64,000 nucleotides of DNA from assembly GCF_031127815.1 (NCBI RefSeq), contig NZ_JARXHY010000011.1, positions 124,001 to 188,000 of the forward strand. The letters run 5' to 3'. The position numbers were made by a program, and so were the translations under genes. Source of the stretch: Pelagicoccus sp. SDUM812003 (GTDB lineage: Bacteria; Verrucomicrobiota; Verrucomicrobiia; Opitutales; Opitutaceae). The first letter of the stretch is position 1. The number at the start of each line of letters is the position of its first letter. Below, piece after piece: positions 8,461 to 16,484 of this stretch. The notes beneath the pieces are model-generated. The model was given only the letters and a program-made list of their open reading frames with translations. It was not told the origin of the DNA and ran no database searches.

Positions 8461-9723
8461 ATGAGCGATCAGGAGAGAATGGAGGATTCGGAGGAGGGAA
8501 CGATTCGCATGAAGGTCATCGGGGTCGGTGGCGCCGGCTCCAACATCGTGGATCGCTTGATGCTCTCGGATTTTCCCGGAGTCGACCTAGCGGTGGTGAA
8601 CACCGATCAGCAGGCCCTTGCGGGATCGCCGGTCGCGGAAAAGCTCTGTATCGGAAAATCGATTACGGGTGGCTTGGGGACTGGGAGCGATGTGGAGGTG
8701 GGCCGCGAGGCCGCGCTCAAGGATATCGATGCCATCGACGATCTGGTGGCAGGCGTGGATCTGCTGTTTCTGGCCGCTGGTCTAGGCGGCGGAACCGGCA
8801 CCGGAGCCGCTCCGGTGATCGCCGAACAGGCGCTGCGACAAGGCGCGGTGGTGATCGCCTTCGTGGCGTTGCCCTTCGCCATCGAGCGCTCCACCCGAGC
8901 GAACGTGGCCCAGGAGGGCTTGATCAAGCTGCGCGACTGCTGCAATGCGGTGGTGCCGCTGCCCAACGACTTGCTGATCCAGGAGTCCGACCAGGACGCT
9001 TCGTTGCTGGACGCCTTCTCCAAGGCCGATGCCTGGATCGAAAAGGCTATCAAATCGGTCTGGTTCATGATCAACCGCACCGGCCTGATCAACATCGACT
9101 TTTCGCAGCTGCGCCAGGCGTTTTCCCGCAAGGCTGGCAAGACGCTGTTTGGGATCGGGCAGGGAAGTGGAGAAAACGCCGCGGAGGACGCGGTGGCGGA
9201 TCTCAAGCTTTGTCCCTTGCTGCACACTCCTGAGTTCTCGAAGCTGGCGGACAATCTCCTGGTAAACATCGTTGGCGGTCCGCGTATGGGAATCGCTGAT
9301 ACGCAAAAGATTCTGGAATCGGTGACGGATGCGTTTGGAGGCGATGCGAATGTGACCTTTGGCGCGGTGGTGGACGAGGATCGGGGCGACTCCTTGGAGA
9401 TTTGCGTGCTGGGAACGAGCGAGGTGTCGAGCATCTCTTTGACCCGGGTCGTGCGGCGCCCTCGCTCCTCGAAGGAGTTCGCCGAGAAGAAGCTGTCTCC
9501 CGCGGCGAGCTCCGCCAAGGAGGACAGCAAGGGCGAATCGGCTTCGGGACGGAAGGGAAAACCGGAAACGCACGCCCGTCCGACCAAGGCGGAGCAGCAC
9601 GAGTTCTCGTTTTCCGAAGGCGATCCAAAGGGGGAGTTCGAAAACACCAGTGGCACGCTTTTCGAAGGGCAGGACTTGGATTCGCCGACCTTTTTGCGCC
9701 GTGGCGTGAAGATCGCCCTATAG
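8461..9723 (+). CDS. ftsZ: Cell division GTPase FtsZ with altered T7 loop
   Basis: A 420-residue tubulin homologue that forms the Z-ring. The GTP-binding GGGTGTG is at residues 109-115 and the VVNTDQQAL segment is present. A Ser/Lys/Glu-rich C-terminal linker ends in PTFLRRGVKI, the conserved tail peptide that binds FtsA. The T7 synergy loop reads N211-I-D213-F-S-Q216. The first catalytic Asp (E. coli D209) is kept, but the second (E. coli D212) is glutamine (codon CAG at 9106-9108). Both are normally needed for GTP hydrolysis across the subunit interface. It is the last gene of the cluster; no terminator was seen in the 166 nt that follow. Confidence 0.95.
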   Translation: MSDQERMEDSEEGTIRMKVIGVGGAGSNIVDRLMLSDFPGVDLAVVNTDQQALAGSPVAEKLCIGKSITGGLGTGSDVEVGREAALKDIDAIDDLVAGVDLLFLAAGLGGGTGTGAAPVIAEQALRQGAVVIAFVALPFAIERSTRANVAQEGLIKLRDCCNAVVPLPNDLLIQESDQDASLLDAFSKADAWIEKAIKSVWFMINRTGLINIDFSQLRQAFSRKAGKTLFGIGQGSGENAAEDAVADLKLCPLLHTPEFSKLADNLLVNIVGGPRMGIADTQKILESVTDAFGGDANVTFGAVVDEDRGDSLEICVLGTSEVSSISLTRVVRRPRSSKEFAEKKLSPAASSAKEDSKGESASGRKGKPETHARPTKAEQHEFSFSEGDPKGEFENTSGTLFEGQDLDSPTFLRRGVKIAL

Positions 9724-9889
9724 GCGTGATCAGTCGTTTTCGGGATCCGCTGGAGGGAGGCCTTTCGACGCGCTTGCCAAAACCTCAATGCCGCTCGCGA
9801 ACCTGATGTTTGCTAAAATCGGGTTCTTAGCTTAGTTCATCCTATCCTGACCCCTTTCGTGTACGCCCTTATTTGCTAGGATTCCTGAA

Positions 9890-12049
9890 ATGACGCCCAC
9901 TTCTTCACGCGTGGCGAAGAGAAGCGTTTTGGATGCGAAGAAATCCAAGATCGTTTTGCTGACGCTTGCAGCGTTTCTGCTGGCGCTTTTCGCTTGGGCG
10001 TATTGGTACCTCGCCGTGGGGCGGGCTCTCGATTTGGCTAGGTCCCAGCCCATTCGCATTGGCTATCAGCAGTCGCCTCCCTATCAGATCATCGCGTCCG
10101 ACGGGTCGCTGGGAGGGGTGGGACTGGACATCGTCGCGGAAGCGGCTCGCCGTCTTGGCATCGAGCTCGAGTGGGTTTACAGCCCGCTAGCTCCCGATGT
10201 GCACTTGCCGAGAGGTGACGTGGACATGTGGCCGATCGTGACCGACCTGCCGCATCGACGGGACGATTTCTACATCACCAAGCCGATCTACGAAAACGCC
10301 CTCGGGCTGCTCTACCTAGGAGAACGCTCCCTGCGGGATCCTCGGGAACTGAAAGGCAAACAGGTCGCGTATTACGATCGCGAGCCAGGCATCACTCTGG
10401 CGGCCAAGCTCCTGCCCGGCGTGGACTTGATGCCGCTGCCGAGTCACGAACAAGCCATCGATGCCGTCTTCAGCGGCGCAAGCTCAGCCGCGTTTCTTTG
10501 GAGCACCAAAACCAACTCCATCGATTTCAAGGCGGCGATCGATGAGTTCGGCAAGGGCGAAGCGTTCCAGTTCTACTATTTCCACGACGAGACCATCACC
10601 TGCGGCATCGCGGCCAGCTACCAGAGCCCAGCTGCCATGGCCGCCGCCGATCTGATCAGAGAGGAGATCGGCGACTTGGTGAAGGAGGGCTTCGTGCACG
10701 AGACCTATTTCAGGTACTTTCTGGATCCGGAAAACGAGATCAGCTCCTACTTCCTGGTGCACCAGCTCGAGCGACGCACCCTTGGTCAGAGCGTCGCGAT
10801 AGGGGTGTTGTTCGTCGCTTTGGCGGCCTTGCTTGTCATGTCGATCAAGCTGAGGCGCTCACGCGAAGCGGCGCGGGCGGCGAGCGCCGCCAAGAGCGAG
10901 TTTCTCGCGGTGATGAGCCACGAGTTTCGCACTCCGCTCAATGGCATCATGGGCATGGCTCAAGTGGCCAAGCTGGGAGAGCTCGACCCGGAGCAGGAGG
11001 AGGTGTTCGACGTGATTCTGCAGTCATCCGAGTCCATGCTCACGCTGGTAAACGACGTGCTCGATCTCTCGAAGATCGAGGCAGGCAAGATTGAGCTGGA
11101 GCCGGTTCCCATGAACCTGCAGAGCTTGTTCAACACGACGGTAGGTTTTTTCGATTTCCTGGCTCGGCGCAAGGGCATCGAATTCAGCGCCGTCATCGAT
11201 CCGAGCTGCCCGATCCACTTCATAGGCGACGAAGCCCGCCTGAGGCAGATCTTGTTCAACCTCGTGGGAAACGCAGTCAAGTTCACTTCGAAAGGCGGGG
11301 TTTATGTCACCGCGAGTTCGATACGAACGGAGAATGGAGAGTTGCTGGTGATCGAGGTGCGCGACACCGGCATCGGCATCGAAAAGACGCGCTACGAGGA
11401 GATCTTCGAAACCTTCACCCAAGGGGATAGTTCGCACTCGCGCAAGTTTGATGGCACTGGGCTTGGGTTGGCGATTTCGCGAAAGCTCGCTCGCTTGATG
11501 AGCGGCGACATTTTCGTGGAAAGCAGCCTTGGGGAAGGCTCCGTATTCAGCGTGGCCCTACCGCTTGCCCTTGATTCGAGGAGAGGTGAGGATAGCGCTC
11601 AGTCGGAATCGGAATCGGCGTTTTCTCGAAACCTCTCTTCGGAGGAGCGTCGCATTCCCTCGGTGCGAAAGGTCTTGGTGGTGGACGATAACCAAATCAA
11701 CTTGAAGACCTGCTGCGCCATTTTGGAAAAGCTCGGCATCGAGACGGAGCGGGCTGCCGACGGGGTGGAAGCGGTGGAGCGCTACGAGGTTGGCCGCTTC
11801 GACGTGGTGCTCATGGATCTGCAAATGCCGCATATGGATGGATGGGAAGCTACCCGAGCGATTCGCCGAAAGGAGGACGGTCTGGGCCGCACGCCTATCA
11901 TCGCCCTCACCGCGCATACTCTGCAGCGGCAGACCATCGACCGCCTAGAGCGGGAGATGGATGGCTACTTGACCAAGCCAATCGAGATCCGCCTCCTAGC
12001 GCGGACCTTGGAGAGCATTCGCTCCACCGAGCGTCTCGAGGAGCGCTAG
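9890..12049 (+). CDS. Hybrid sensor histidine kinase with periplasmic SBP_bac_3 sensor and receiver
   Basis: 719 residues. Membrane segment at about 20-42; periplasmic solute-binding domain of the SBP_bac_3 type at about 50-290 ([29 protein letters not shown]); second membrane segment at about 300-320. HisKA follows with phospho-acceptor His344 ([11 protein letters not shown]). The HATPase_c domain has [17 protein letters not shown] and GTGLGLAI, and a C-terminal receiver has Asp643 ([12 protein letters not shown]). The layout resembles BvgS/EvgS-type kinases, though with one sensor domain and no Hpt domain. It probably senses a small amino-acid-like ligand. No dedicated response regulator is adjacent, so the output partner is unknown. 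It lies 166 nt after ftsZ and is probably a separate unit. Confidence 0.9.
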   Translation: MTPTSSRVAKRSVLDAKKSKIVLLTLAAFLLALFAWAYWYLAVGRALDLARSQPIRIGYQQSPPYQIIASDGSLGGVGLDIVAEAARRLGIELEWVYSPLAPDVHLPRGDVDMWPIVTDLPHRRDDFYITKPIYENALGLLYLGERSLRDPRELKGKQVAYYDREPGITLAAKLLPGVDLMPLPSHEQAIDAVFSGASSAAFLWSTKTNSIDFKAAIDEFGKGEAFQFYYFHDETITCGIAASYQSPAAMAAADLIREEIGDLVKEGFVHETYFRYFLDPENEISSYFLVHQLERRTLGQSVAIGVLFVALAALLVMSIKLRRSREAARAASAAKSEFLAVMSHEFRTPLNGIMGMAQVAKLGELDPEQEEVFDVILQSSESMLTLVNDVLDLSKIEAGKIELEPVPMNLQSLFNTTVGFFDFLARRKGIEFSAVIDPSCPIHFIGDEARLRQILFNLVGNAVKFTSKGGVYVTASSIRTENGELLVIEVRDTGIGIEKTRYEEIFETFTQGDSSHSRKFDGTGLGLAISRKLARLMSGDIFVESSLGEGSVFSVALPLALDSRRGEDSAQSESESAFSRNLSSEERRIPSVRKVLVVDDNQINLKTCCAILEKLGIETERAADGVEAVERYEVGRFDVVLMDLQMPHMDGWEATRAIRRKEDGLGRTPIIALTAHTLQRQTIDRLEREMDGYLTKPIEIRLLARTLESIRSTERLEER

Positions 12050-12094
12050 GCCTTCGCTGAAACCGCCCCACGCTTCCGAAGGTGGCCACGGGCG

Positions 12095-12388
12095 TCACTC
12101 GCAATAGAGCTTACGCAAGGTGGCGATGATGGTTTCGATCTCTGGCGAATCGAGGCGATAGTAGATCGTCTGCTGCTCCCGGCGAGTGCTCACCAAAGCC
12201 TGCTCGCGCAGCTTCGCTAAATGTTGAGAGAGGGCGGACTGGCTGAGCTGCACCTCGGTCGCCAGCTCGTTCACGCTGACCTCTCCCTCGCCCAAGCGGC
12301 AAAGGATGGCGAGCCGTTTGGGGTTGGCCATGGCCTTTAGGGTATCTACCGCGGTCATTAGGGCCTCTATCTCTTGTTCCTTGGGCAT
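12095..12388 (-). CDS. ArsR-family repressor, persulfide-sensor (BigR/SqrR/YgaV) type
   Basis: A 97-residue winged-helix protein: DTLKAMANPKRLAILCRL, helix-turn-helix VNELATEVQLSQSALSQHL, then the wing (STRREQQTIYYRL). Two cysteines stand out: one in LAILCRL and one in the C-terminal LYCE. Counted from an alternative upstream ATG (12421) they are Cys41 and Cys107. This cysteine pair and the LYC ending are features of the BigR/SqrR/YgaV group, which release DNA when the pair forms a polysulfide link. No ArsR arsenic/metal CVC motif is present. The 12388 start gives the usual length; 12421 is the alternative. It is divergent from the DUF2892 gene across two operator-like repeats, so autoregulation is likely. 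The substrate class is inferred from the cysteines and context. Confidence 0.85.
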   Translation of the reverse strand: MPKEQEIEALMTAVDTLKAMANPKRLAILCRLGEGEVSVNELATEVQLSQSALSQHLAKLREQALVSTRREQQTIYYRLDSPEIETIIATLRKLYCE

Positions 12389-12440
12389 GATATTTCTCGG
12401 TGTTCGGCTAAGCTTTCTCATTGGCTGTCGTTTGTCAATA

Positions 12441-12485
12441 TTAGAGAAAACTAAAATAAAAACTTGCTAATTTAGAAAACACTAA
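12441..12485. promoter_or_regulatory. Twin TTAG-N6-CTAA inverted repeats, candidate operators
   Basis: Two 14-bp inverted repeats lie in the AT-rich divergent intergenic region: TTAGAGAAAACTAA at 12441-12454 and TTAGAAAACACTAA at 12472-12485. Their starts are 31 bp apart, about three helical turns, so dimers would bind the same DNA face. A TTGACA hexamer on the minus strand at 12432-12437 abuts the first repeat and could be the -35 element of the ArsR gene. TAAGG at 12488-12492 serves as ribosome binding site for the DUF2892 gene. Binding by the adjacent ArsR protein is inferred. Confidence 0.6.
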
Positions 12486-12500
12486 CATAAGGTTGTCGCC

Positions 12501-12704
12501 ATGAACATTGATCGATTCGTATTCGCATTCGCTGGCACCATGATTCTGCTCGGCTTGAGCTTGGGCATTTGGGTGCATCAGTACTGGCTCATTCTCCCCG
12601 CGTTCGTGGGGCTAAACATGTTTCAGGCCGCGTTCACCCGCGTTTGTCCGTTGGCTATGATCCTGAAGCGTTTCGGCATGAAATCGGGCTGCGCTTTCCA
12701 GTGA
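12501..12704 (+). CDS. DUF2892 small membrane protein (YgaP transmembrane-domain-like)
   Basis: 67 residues forming two hydrophobic helices with a short N-terminal NIDRFVFAF start and a cysteine in the RVCPLAMIL segment, the pattern of the DUF2892 family. The same fold forms the membrane anchor of E. coli YgaP, where it is fused to a rhodanese and encoded with the persulfide sensor YgaV. Here the rhodanese is a separate gene at the far end of the module. First gene of a plus-strand run behind the twin operators; TAAGG lies 8 nt before the ATG. Confidence 0.85.
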   Translation: MNIDRFVFAFAGTMILLGLSLGIWVHQYWLILPAFVGLNMFQAAFTRVCPLAMILKRFGMKSGCAFQ

Positions 12705-12744
12705 GCGTTTCGAGGGGCATAGGGAAATAAGGGAGTACGCTCGA

Positions 12745-12918
12745 ATGGCACGCTACTTAATCAGCATCGGCGTCGGGCTTCTTGCGGGAGGCGTCATGGG
12801 ATACTTCGGGCAATGCAGCTCGGGAACCTGTCCGCTCACCTCGACCTGGTGGCGCGGCGCCCTTTACGGAGGCGTGTTAGGCACGCTTTTCGCCTTGAGC
12901 AGCGGCGACCTCGGATAG
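12745..12918 (+). CDS. DUF6132-type mini membrane protein
   Basis: A 57-residue ORF, ATG at 12745 and TAG at 12916-12918, preceded by GGGAG at 12731-12735. It has an N-terminal hydrophobic helix (LISIGVGLLAGGVMGYF), a central CSSGTCPLTSTWWRG loop with two cysteines, and a second helix (ALYGGVLGTLFAL). The C-x4-C-PLTS...WRGALYG pattern matches what I recall of DUF6132, a family of unknown function often found beside rhodanese and DUF2892 genes. The paired cysteines facing a membrane loop suggest a redox or sulfur role, which is inference. It lies 40 nt after the DUF2892 gene and 45 nt before the RND gene. Confidence 0.78.
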   Translation: MARYLISIGVGLLAGGVMGYFGQCSSGTCPLTSTWWRGALYGGVLGTLFALSSGDLG

Positions 12919-12963
12919 CCGTCGTTTCAGTTGAGAATCAATTTAGGGATCAGACTTGGACTT

Positions 12964-15609
12964 ATGAAAAACGCTTTTATCGAAATCGCGCTGAAGCATC
13001 CGAAAGGGGCTTTCGGGGTCTCCATCGCAGTGGCCACGCTCTTGCTCGCTTTGGTGGCCTGGCCGACAGTGTTTCCCGACCGGGCCATGGGACTGAACCC
13101 TGCCACGGTGGACACCGATCCGGAGAATATGCTTTCTGCCGACGAGCCTGCTCGGGTGACGCATAATCAGCTCAAGGCTACCTTTGGCCTGAAGGATATG
13201 CTTGTGGTGGGAGTGACCGCAGACCAGGAGGAAAACGGAGTTTTCAATCCCCGCACGCTAGCGGATGTGCATGCCTTGGTCGAGGCGGCGGAGTCGCTGC
13301 AGTGGGAAACGGATAGCGGCGTGTCGGGCGTAGTGAGGGCGGACATCATCGCTCCTTCGACCGTCGACGCCATCGAGCAGGCTGGGCTGGGTTCGGTGAG
13401 CTTTCGCTGGCTCATGCCGGAACCGCCCCAGAGCGACGAAGAGGCTATCGCCGTGGCCAATGCGGCGGCTCGTCTCCCGATGTACGACGGCTCCATGGTC
13501 TCGGAAGACCGCAAGGCCCTGGCTCTGTATTTTCCGCTCACGGAGAAAAGCGCTAGCTACCGGGTAGCGGAGGAGCTGAAGTCGGTTATCGCCGGCTTCG
13601 GTGGGCAGGACCACTATTACATCGCGGGGCTTCCGGTCGCTCAGGATCAGTTTGGCAAGGAGATGTTCGTTCAGATGGCGATCTCCGCTCCCATGGCCAT
13701 GGCGCTGATATTCGTGCTCATGTGGTTGTTCTTCCGCAACCTCACGCTGATCGTCTCGCCGATGATCGTAGCCATGCTTTCGGTGATCGTGTCGATGGGG
13801 CTGCTGGTGGCTACGGGCAATACCATCCATATCATGAGTTCCATGATCCCCATCTTCATCATGCCCATCGCGGTTTTGGACGCAGTGCACATCCTCTCGG
13901 ACTTTTTCGACAAGTATCCAATTTATAAAGACAGGAGACGGGCGATCAAGGAGACGGTGGGCGAGCTGTGGAGCCCCATGCTTTTCACCTCGATCACTAC
14001 GAGCGTAGGCTTTGCATCCCTCGCTCTGACGCCGATCCCACCGGTGCAAGTGTTTGGCTTGTTCGTAGCAGTCGGCGCCTTTGCCGCTTGGGTGTTCACC
14101 ATCCTGCTGATGCCGGCCTACGTGATGTTGCTTCCCGAAAAAGCGCTGGAAAACTTCGGTTCCGCCGAGGCGGCCAGTGGCGAGGAAAACGGTATCCTTT
14201 CGCGCCTGCTTCGCTTCACCGGCCGTGTTTCCTTCGCCAAGGCGAAGCTGGTGGCGATCGTCGCCGCCGCGTTGGTGGTTTTTTCAGGCTTTGGCATCAG
14301 TCGAATCGTCATCAACGACAACCCGGTCAAGTGGTTCGAGCCGAGCCACGAGATCCGCATCGCGGATACGGTGATGAACGATCGTCTGGCAGGCACTTAC
14401 ATGGCGTATCTCGCTTTCGAAGCTCCGGCCCTTACGAAATCAGGTTTCGCCGAACCGGTACTGGCGGCGGCCACCGGCTTGCAGGATTCCGCCCGCTCCG
14501 CTCTCGAAGTACGGCTCGCTGAGATCGACTACGACAGCTTTGACGACGGAGCCTTCATCGACTTGCAGGACTGGCTTTACGATCAGCAGGATGCTGCCGA
14601 GAGCGATTCGGCCTGGGAGGCATGGGATCGCGTGGCCCAGACCATGGAGGAACGCTGGTCCGCAAGCGCCTATTTCAAGCAGCCGGAGGCTCTGCAAGCC
14701 ATAGAGGCTTTAGAGGCGAACATTTTGAGCAACCCCCATGTGGGCAAGGTGGTTGGTCTTCCGGAAGTGACTAAGACTTTGCATCGCGAGCTCTTTGAAG
14801 GGGACGAGGAGCGTTACCGAATTCCGGATACATCCAATGCGGTCGCTCAAAGCTTGATGACTTACGAGAGCAGCCACCGCCCGCAGGACCTCTGGCATTT
14901 CGTGACACCCGACTATCGCCAGGCGGTCTTGTGGATACAGCTCAACAGCGGAGACAACGTCGACATGAGCGGATTGGTGGATCAGGTAAAAGCGTACCTC
15001 GCTGAAAATCCGCTGCCTGGCGAGGTATCCACGGATTGGTTTGGTCTGACCTACATCAACGTCATTTGGCAGGAGCAGATGGTAGCGGGTATGATGAACG
15101 CTTTCTTGGGAAGCTTTGTGACGGTGCTCATTCTGATGATCATCCTGTTCCGTTCCTTCTGGTGGGGCTTGCTTTCCATGGTGCCTTTAGCCCTGACCAT
15201 TTTGGTCATGTACGGCATCATAGGGTGGATCGGAAAGGACTATGACATGCCGGTCGCGGTGCTTTCATCGCTTTCGCTGGGGCTCGCGGTCGACTATGCC
15301 ATTCACTTCATCGCCCGTTCCCGTGAGGCCTATCGTCAAACGGGAGATTGGAAGGAAGCGATGGATATCGCCTTTGGCGATCCCGCCCGCGCCATCGCTC
15401 GAAATATCATCGTCATCGGCCTTGGCTTCTCGCCTCTGCTGCTGGCTCCGCTGGTGCCGTATCAGACGGTGGGCGTATTGATCTCTTCGATACTCATTCT
15501 CGCTGGCCTGACGACACTTGTCCTGCTGCCGGCCCTGATTCACCTGCTTCCCTTGGATAGAAAAGGATCTCCCAGCAAGCGTGAGGAGCCTGTGAAAGTG
15601 GCATCCTGA
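12964..15609 (+). CDS. MMPL/RND-superfamily exporter
   Basis: 881 residues. Two repeats, each with one membrane helix, a periplasmic domain and a block of five helices, the MMPL/HpnN-like RND plan. Helix 1 is at about residues 18-37. First block: AMALIFVLMWLFFRN through LLMPAYVMLLP, with the sterol-sensing-like segment PIFIMPIAVLDAVHILSDFF. The second half repeats it with SSLSLGLAVDYAIHFIARS; the Asp in the latter is at the proton-relay position typical of the family. Such proteins move lipids or other hydrophobic molecules out of the inner membrane. ATG 12964 is preferred over TTG 12931. A LolA-like protein and a barrel follow directly, suggesting one trans-envelope route. Confidence 0.88.
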   Translation: MKNAFIEIALKHPKGAFGVSIAVATLLLALVAWPTVFPDRAMGLNPATVDTDPENMLSADEPARVTHNQLKATFGLKDMLVVGVTADQEENGVFNPRTLADVHALVEAAESLQWETDSGVSGVVRADIIAPSTVDAIEQAGLGSVSFRWLMPEPPQSDEEAIAVANAAARLPMYDGSMVSEDRKALALYFPLTEKSASYRVAEELKSVIAGFGGQDHYYIAGLPVAQDQFGKEMFVQMAISAPMAMALIFVLMWLFFRNLTLIVSPMIVAMLSVIVSMGLLVATGNTIHIMSSMIPIFIMPIAVLDAVHILSDFFDKYPIYKDRRRAIKETVGELWSPMLFTSITTSVGFASLALTPIPPVQVFGLFVAVGAFAAWVFTILLMPAYVMLLPEKALENFGSAEAASGEENGILSRLLRFTGRVSFAKAKLVAIVAAALVVFSGFGISRIVINDNPVKWFEPSHEIRIADTVMNDRLAGTYMAYLAFEAPALTKSGFAEPVLAAATGLQDSARSALEVRLAEIDYDSFDDGAFIDLQDWLYDQQDAAESDSAWEAWDRVAQTMEERWSASAYFKQPEALQAIEALEANILSNPHVGKVVGLPEVTKTLHRELFEGDEERYRIPDTSNAVAQSLMTYESSHRPQDLWHFVTPDYRQAVLWIQLNSGDNVDMSGLVDQVKAYLAENPLPGEVSTDWFGLTYINVIWQEQMVAGMMNAFLGSFVTVLILMIILFRSFWWGLLSMVPLALTILVMYGIIGWIGKDYDMPVAVLSSLSLGLAVDYAIHFIARSREAYRQTGDWKEAMDIAFGDPARAIARNIIVIGLGFSPLLLAPLVPYQTVGVLISSILILAGLTTLVLLPALIHLLPLDRKGSPSKREEPVKVAS

Positions 15610-15671
15610 CATCTTCGCCCGGCACGAGGCGCTTCGCTTCAACAACTAAATTCTCAAACAAGGAAATCCAC

Positions 15672-16460
15672 ATGAACTACCAAAAACAGATTCTTTCAGC
15701 AATCGCGGTCGTCTTCGCGCTCGCCTCTTCGCAGGCGATGGACGTGTCGGAAATCGTATCCAAAGCGAGTCAATCCGCGTATTACCAAGGCGAGGATGGA
15801 AAGGCGAAGTTGAGCATGACCATCACCGACGCTCAAGGACGTGAGCGGCAGCGAGAGCTGACGATTCTCCGTCGTAATGATGATACGGGAAACGGGGACC
15901 AGAAGTTCTACGTGTATTTCGAGCGTCCATCCGACGTGAAGGGAACCACCTTTCTGGTTTGGAAACAGGCTCAAGGCCCGGACGAGCGCTGGCTCTACCT
16001 GCCGGCTTTGGATTTGGTGAAGCGCATTGCCGCTTCCGACGAACGAACCAGTTTCGTAGGCTCGCACTACTTCTACGAAGACGTGTCCGGCCGATCACCG
16101 GTAGAGGATAATCACGAGCTCGTGGAGGAAACAGATGACTACTATGTAGTGAAAAGCGTTCCCAAAGACCCGAACTCGGTGGAATTCGCGTCCTACACAT
16201 CATGGATACACAAAGGCACTTTTCTGGCGGTGAAGATCGAATACGCGGACAAGTCAGGTTCGGTCTATCGGACTTATGAGGCCTTGGACGTGCAGCAGAT
16301 CGAAGGCTATTACACGGTGATGAAGGGTCGCATGACGGATCAGCGTATTGGAGGATTCACTACGCTGGAAGCGAAAGCGATCGACTACGACCTCGGCTTG
16401 GAGGACAGTTTGTTCCAGGAACGCAGTCTGCGCACACCCCCTCGTCGCGAATTGCGCTAG
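15672..16460 (+). CDS. LolA-like periplasmic outer-membrane lipoprotein-sorting protein
   Basis: 262 residues with a signal peptide (about 1-22, cleavage near SSQAM), followed by a half-barrel domain rich in beta strands. GKAKLSMTITDAQGRER, the FLVWKQAQGPDERWLYLP stretch and LVKRIAASDERTSFVGSHYFYEDVSGR are characteristic of the 'outer membrane lipoprotein-sorting protein' family (LolA_like). Known family members are periplasmic and structurally able to hold acyl chains. In this operon-like position, between an MMPL exporter and an outer-membrane barrel, a shuttle for a lipid or hydrophobic cargo is the simplest inference. It is not the housekeeping LolA, which is smaller. Gap to the upstream gene is 62 nt and to the downstream gene 24 nt. 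Confidence 0.82.
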   Translation: MNYQKQILSAIAVVFALASSQAMDVSEIVSKASQSAYYQGEDGKAKLSMTITDAQGRERQRELTILRRNDDTGNGDQKFYVYFERPSDVKGTTFLVWKQAQGPDERWLYLPALDLVKRIAASDERTSFVGSHYFYEDVSGRSPVEDNHELVEETDDYYVVKSVPKDPNSVEFASYTSWIHKGTFLAVKIEYADKSGSVYRTYEALDVQQIEGYYTVMKGRMTDQRIGGFTTLEAKAIDYDLGLEDSLFQERSLRTPPRRELR

Positions 16461-16484
16461 CTAAAGTGGGGATAGGATTTCGAT

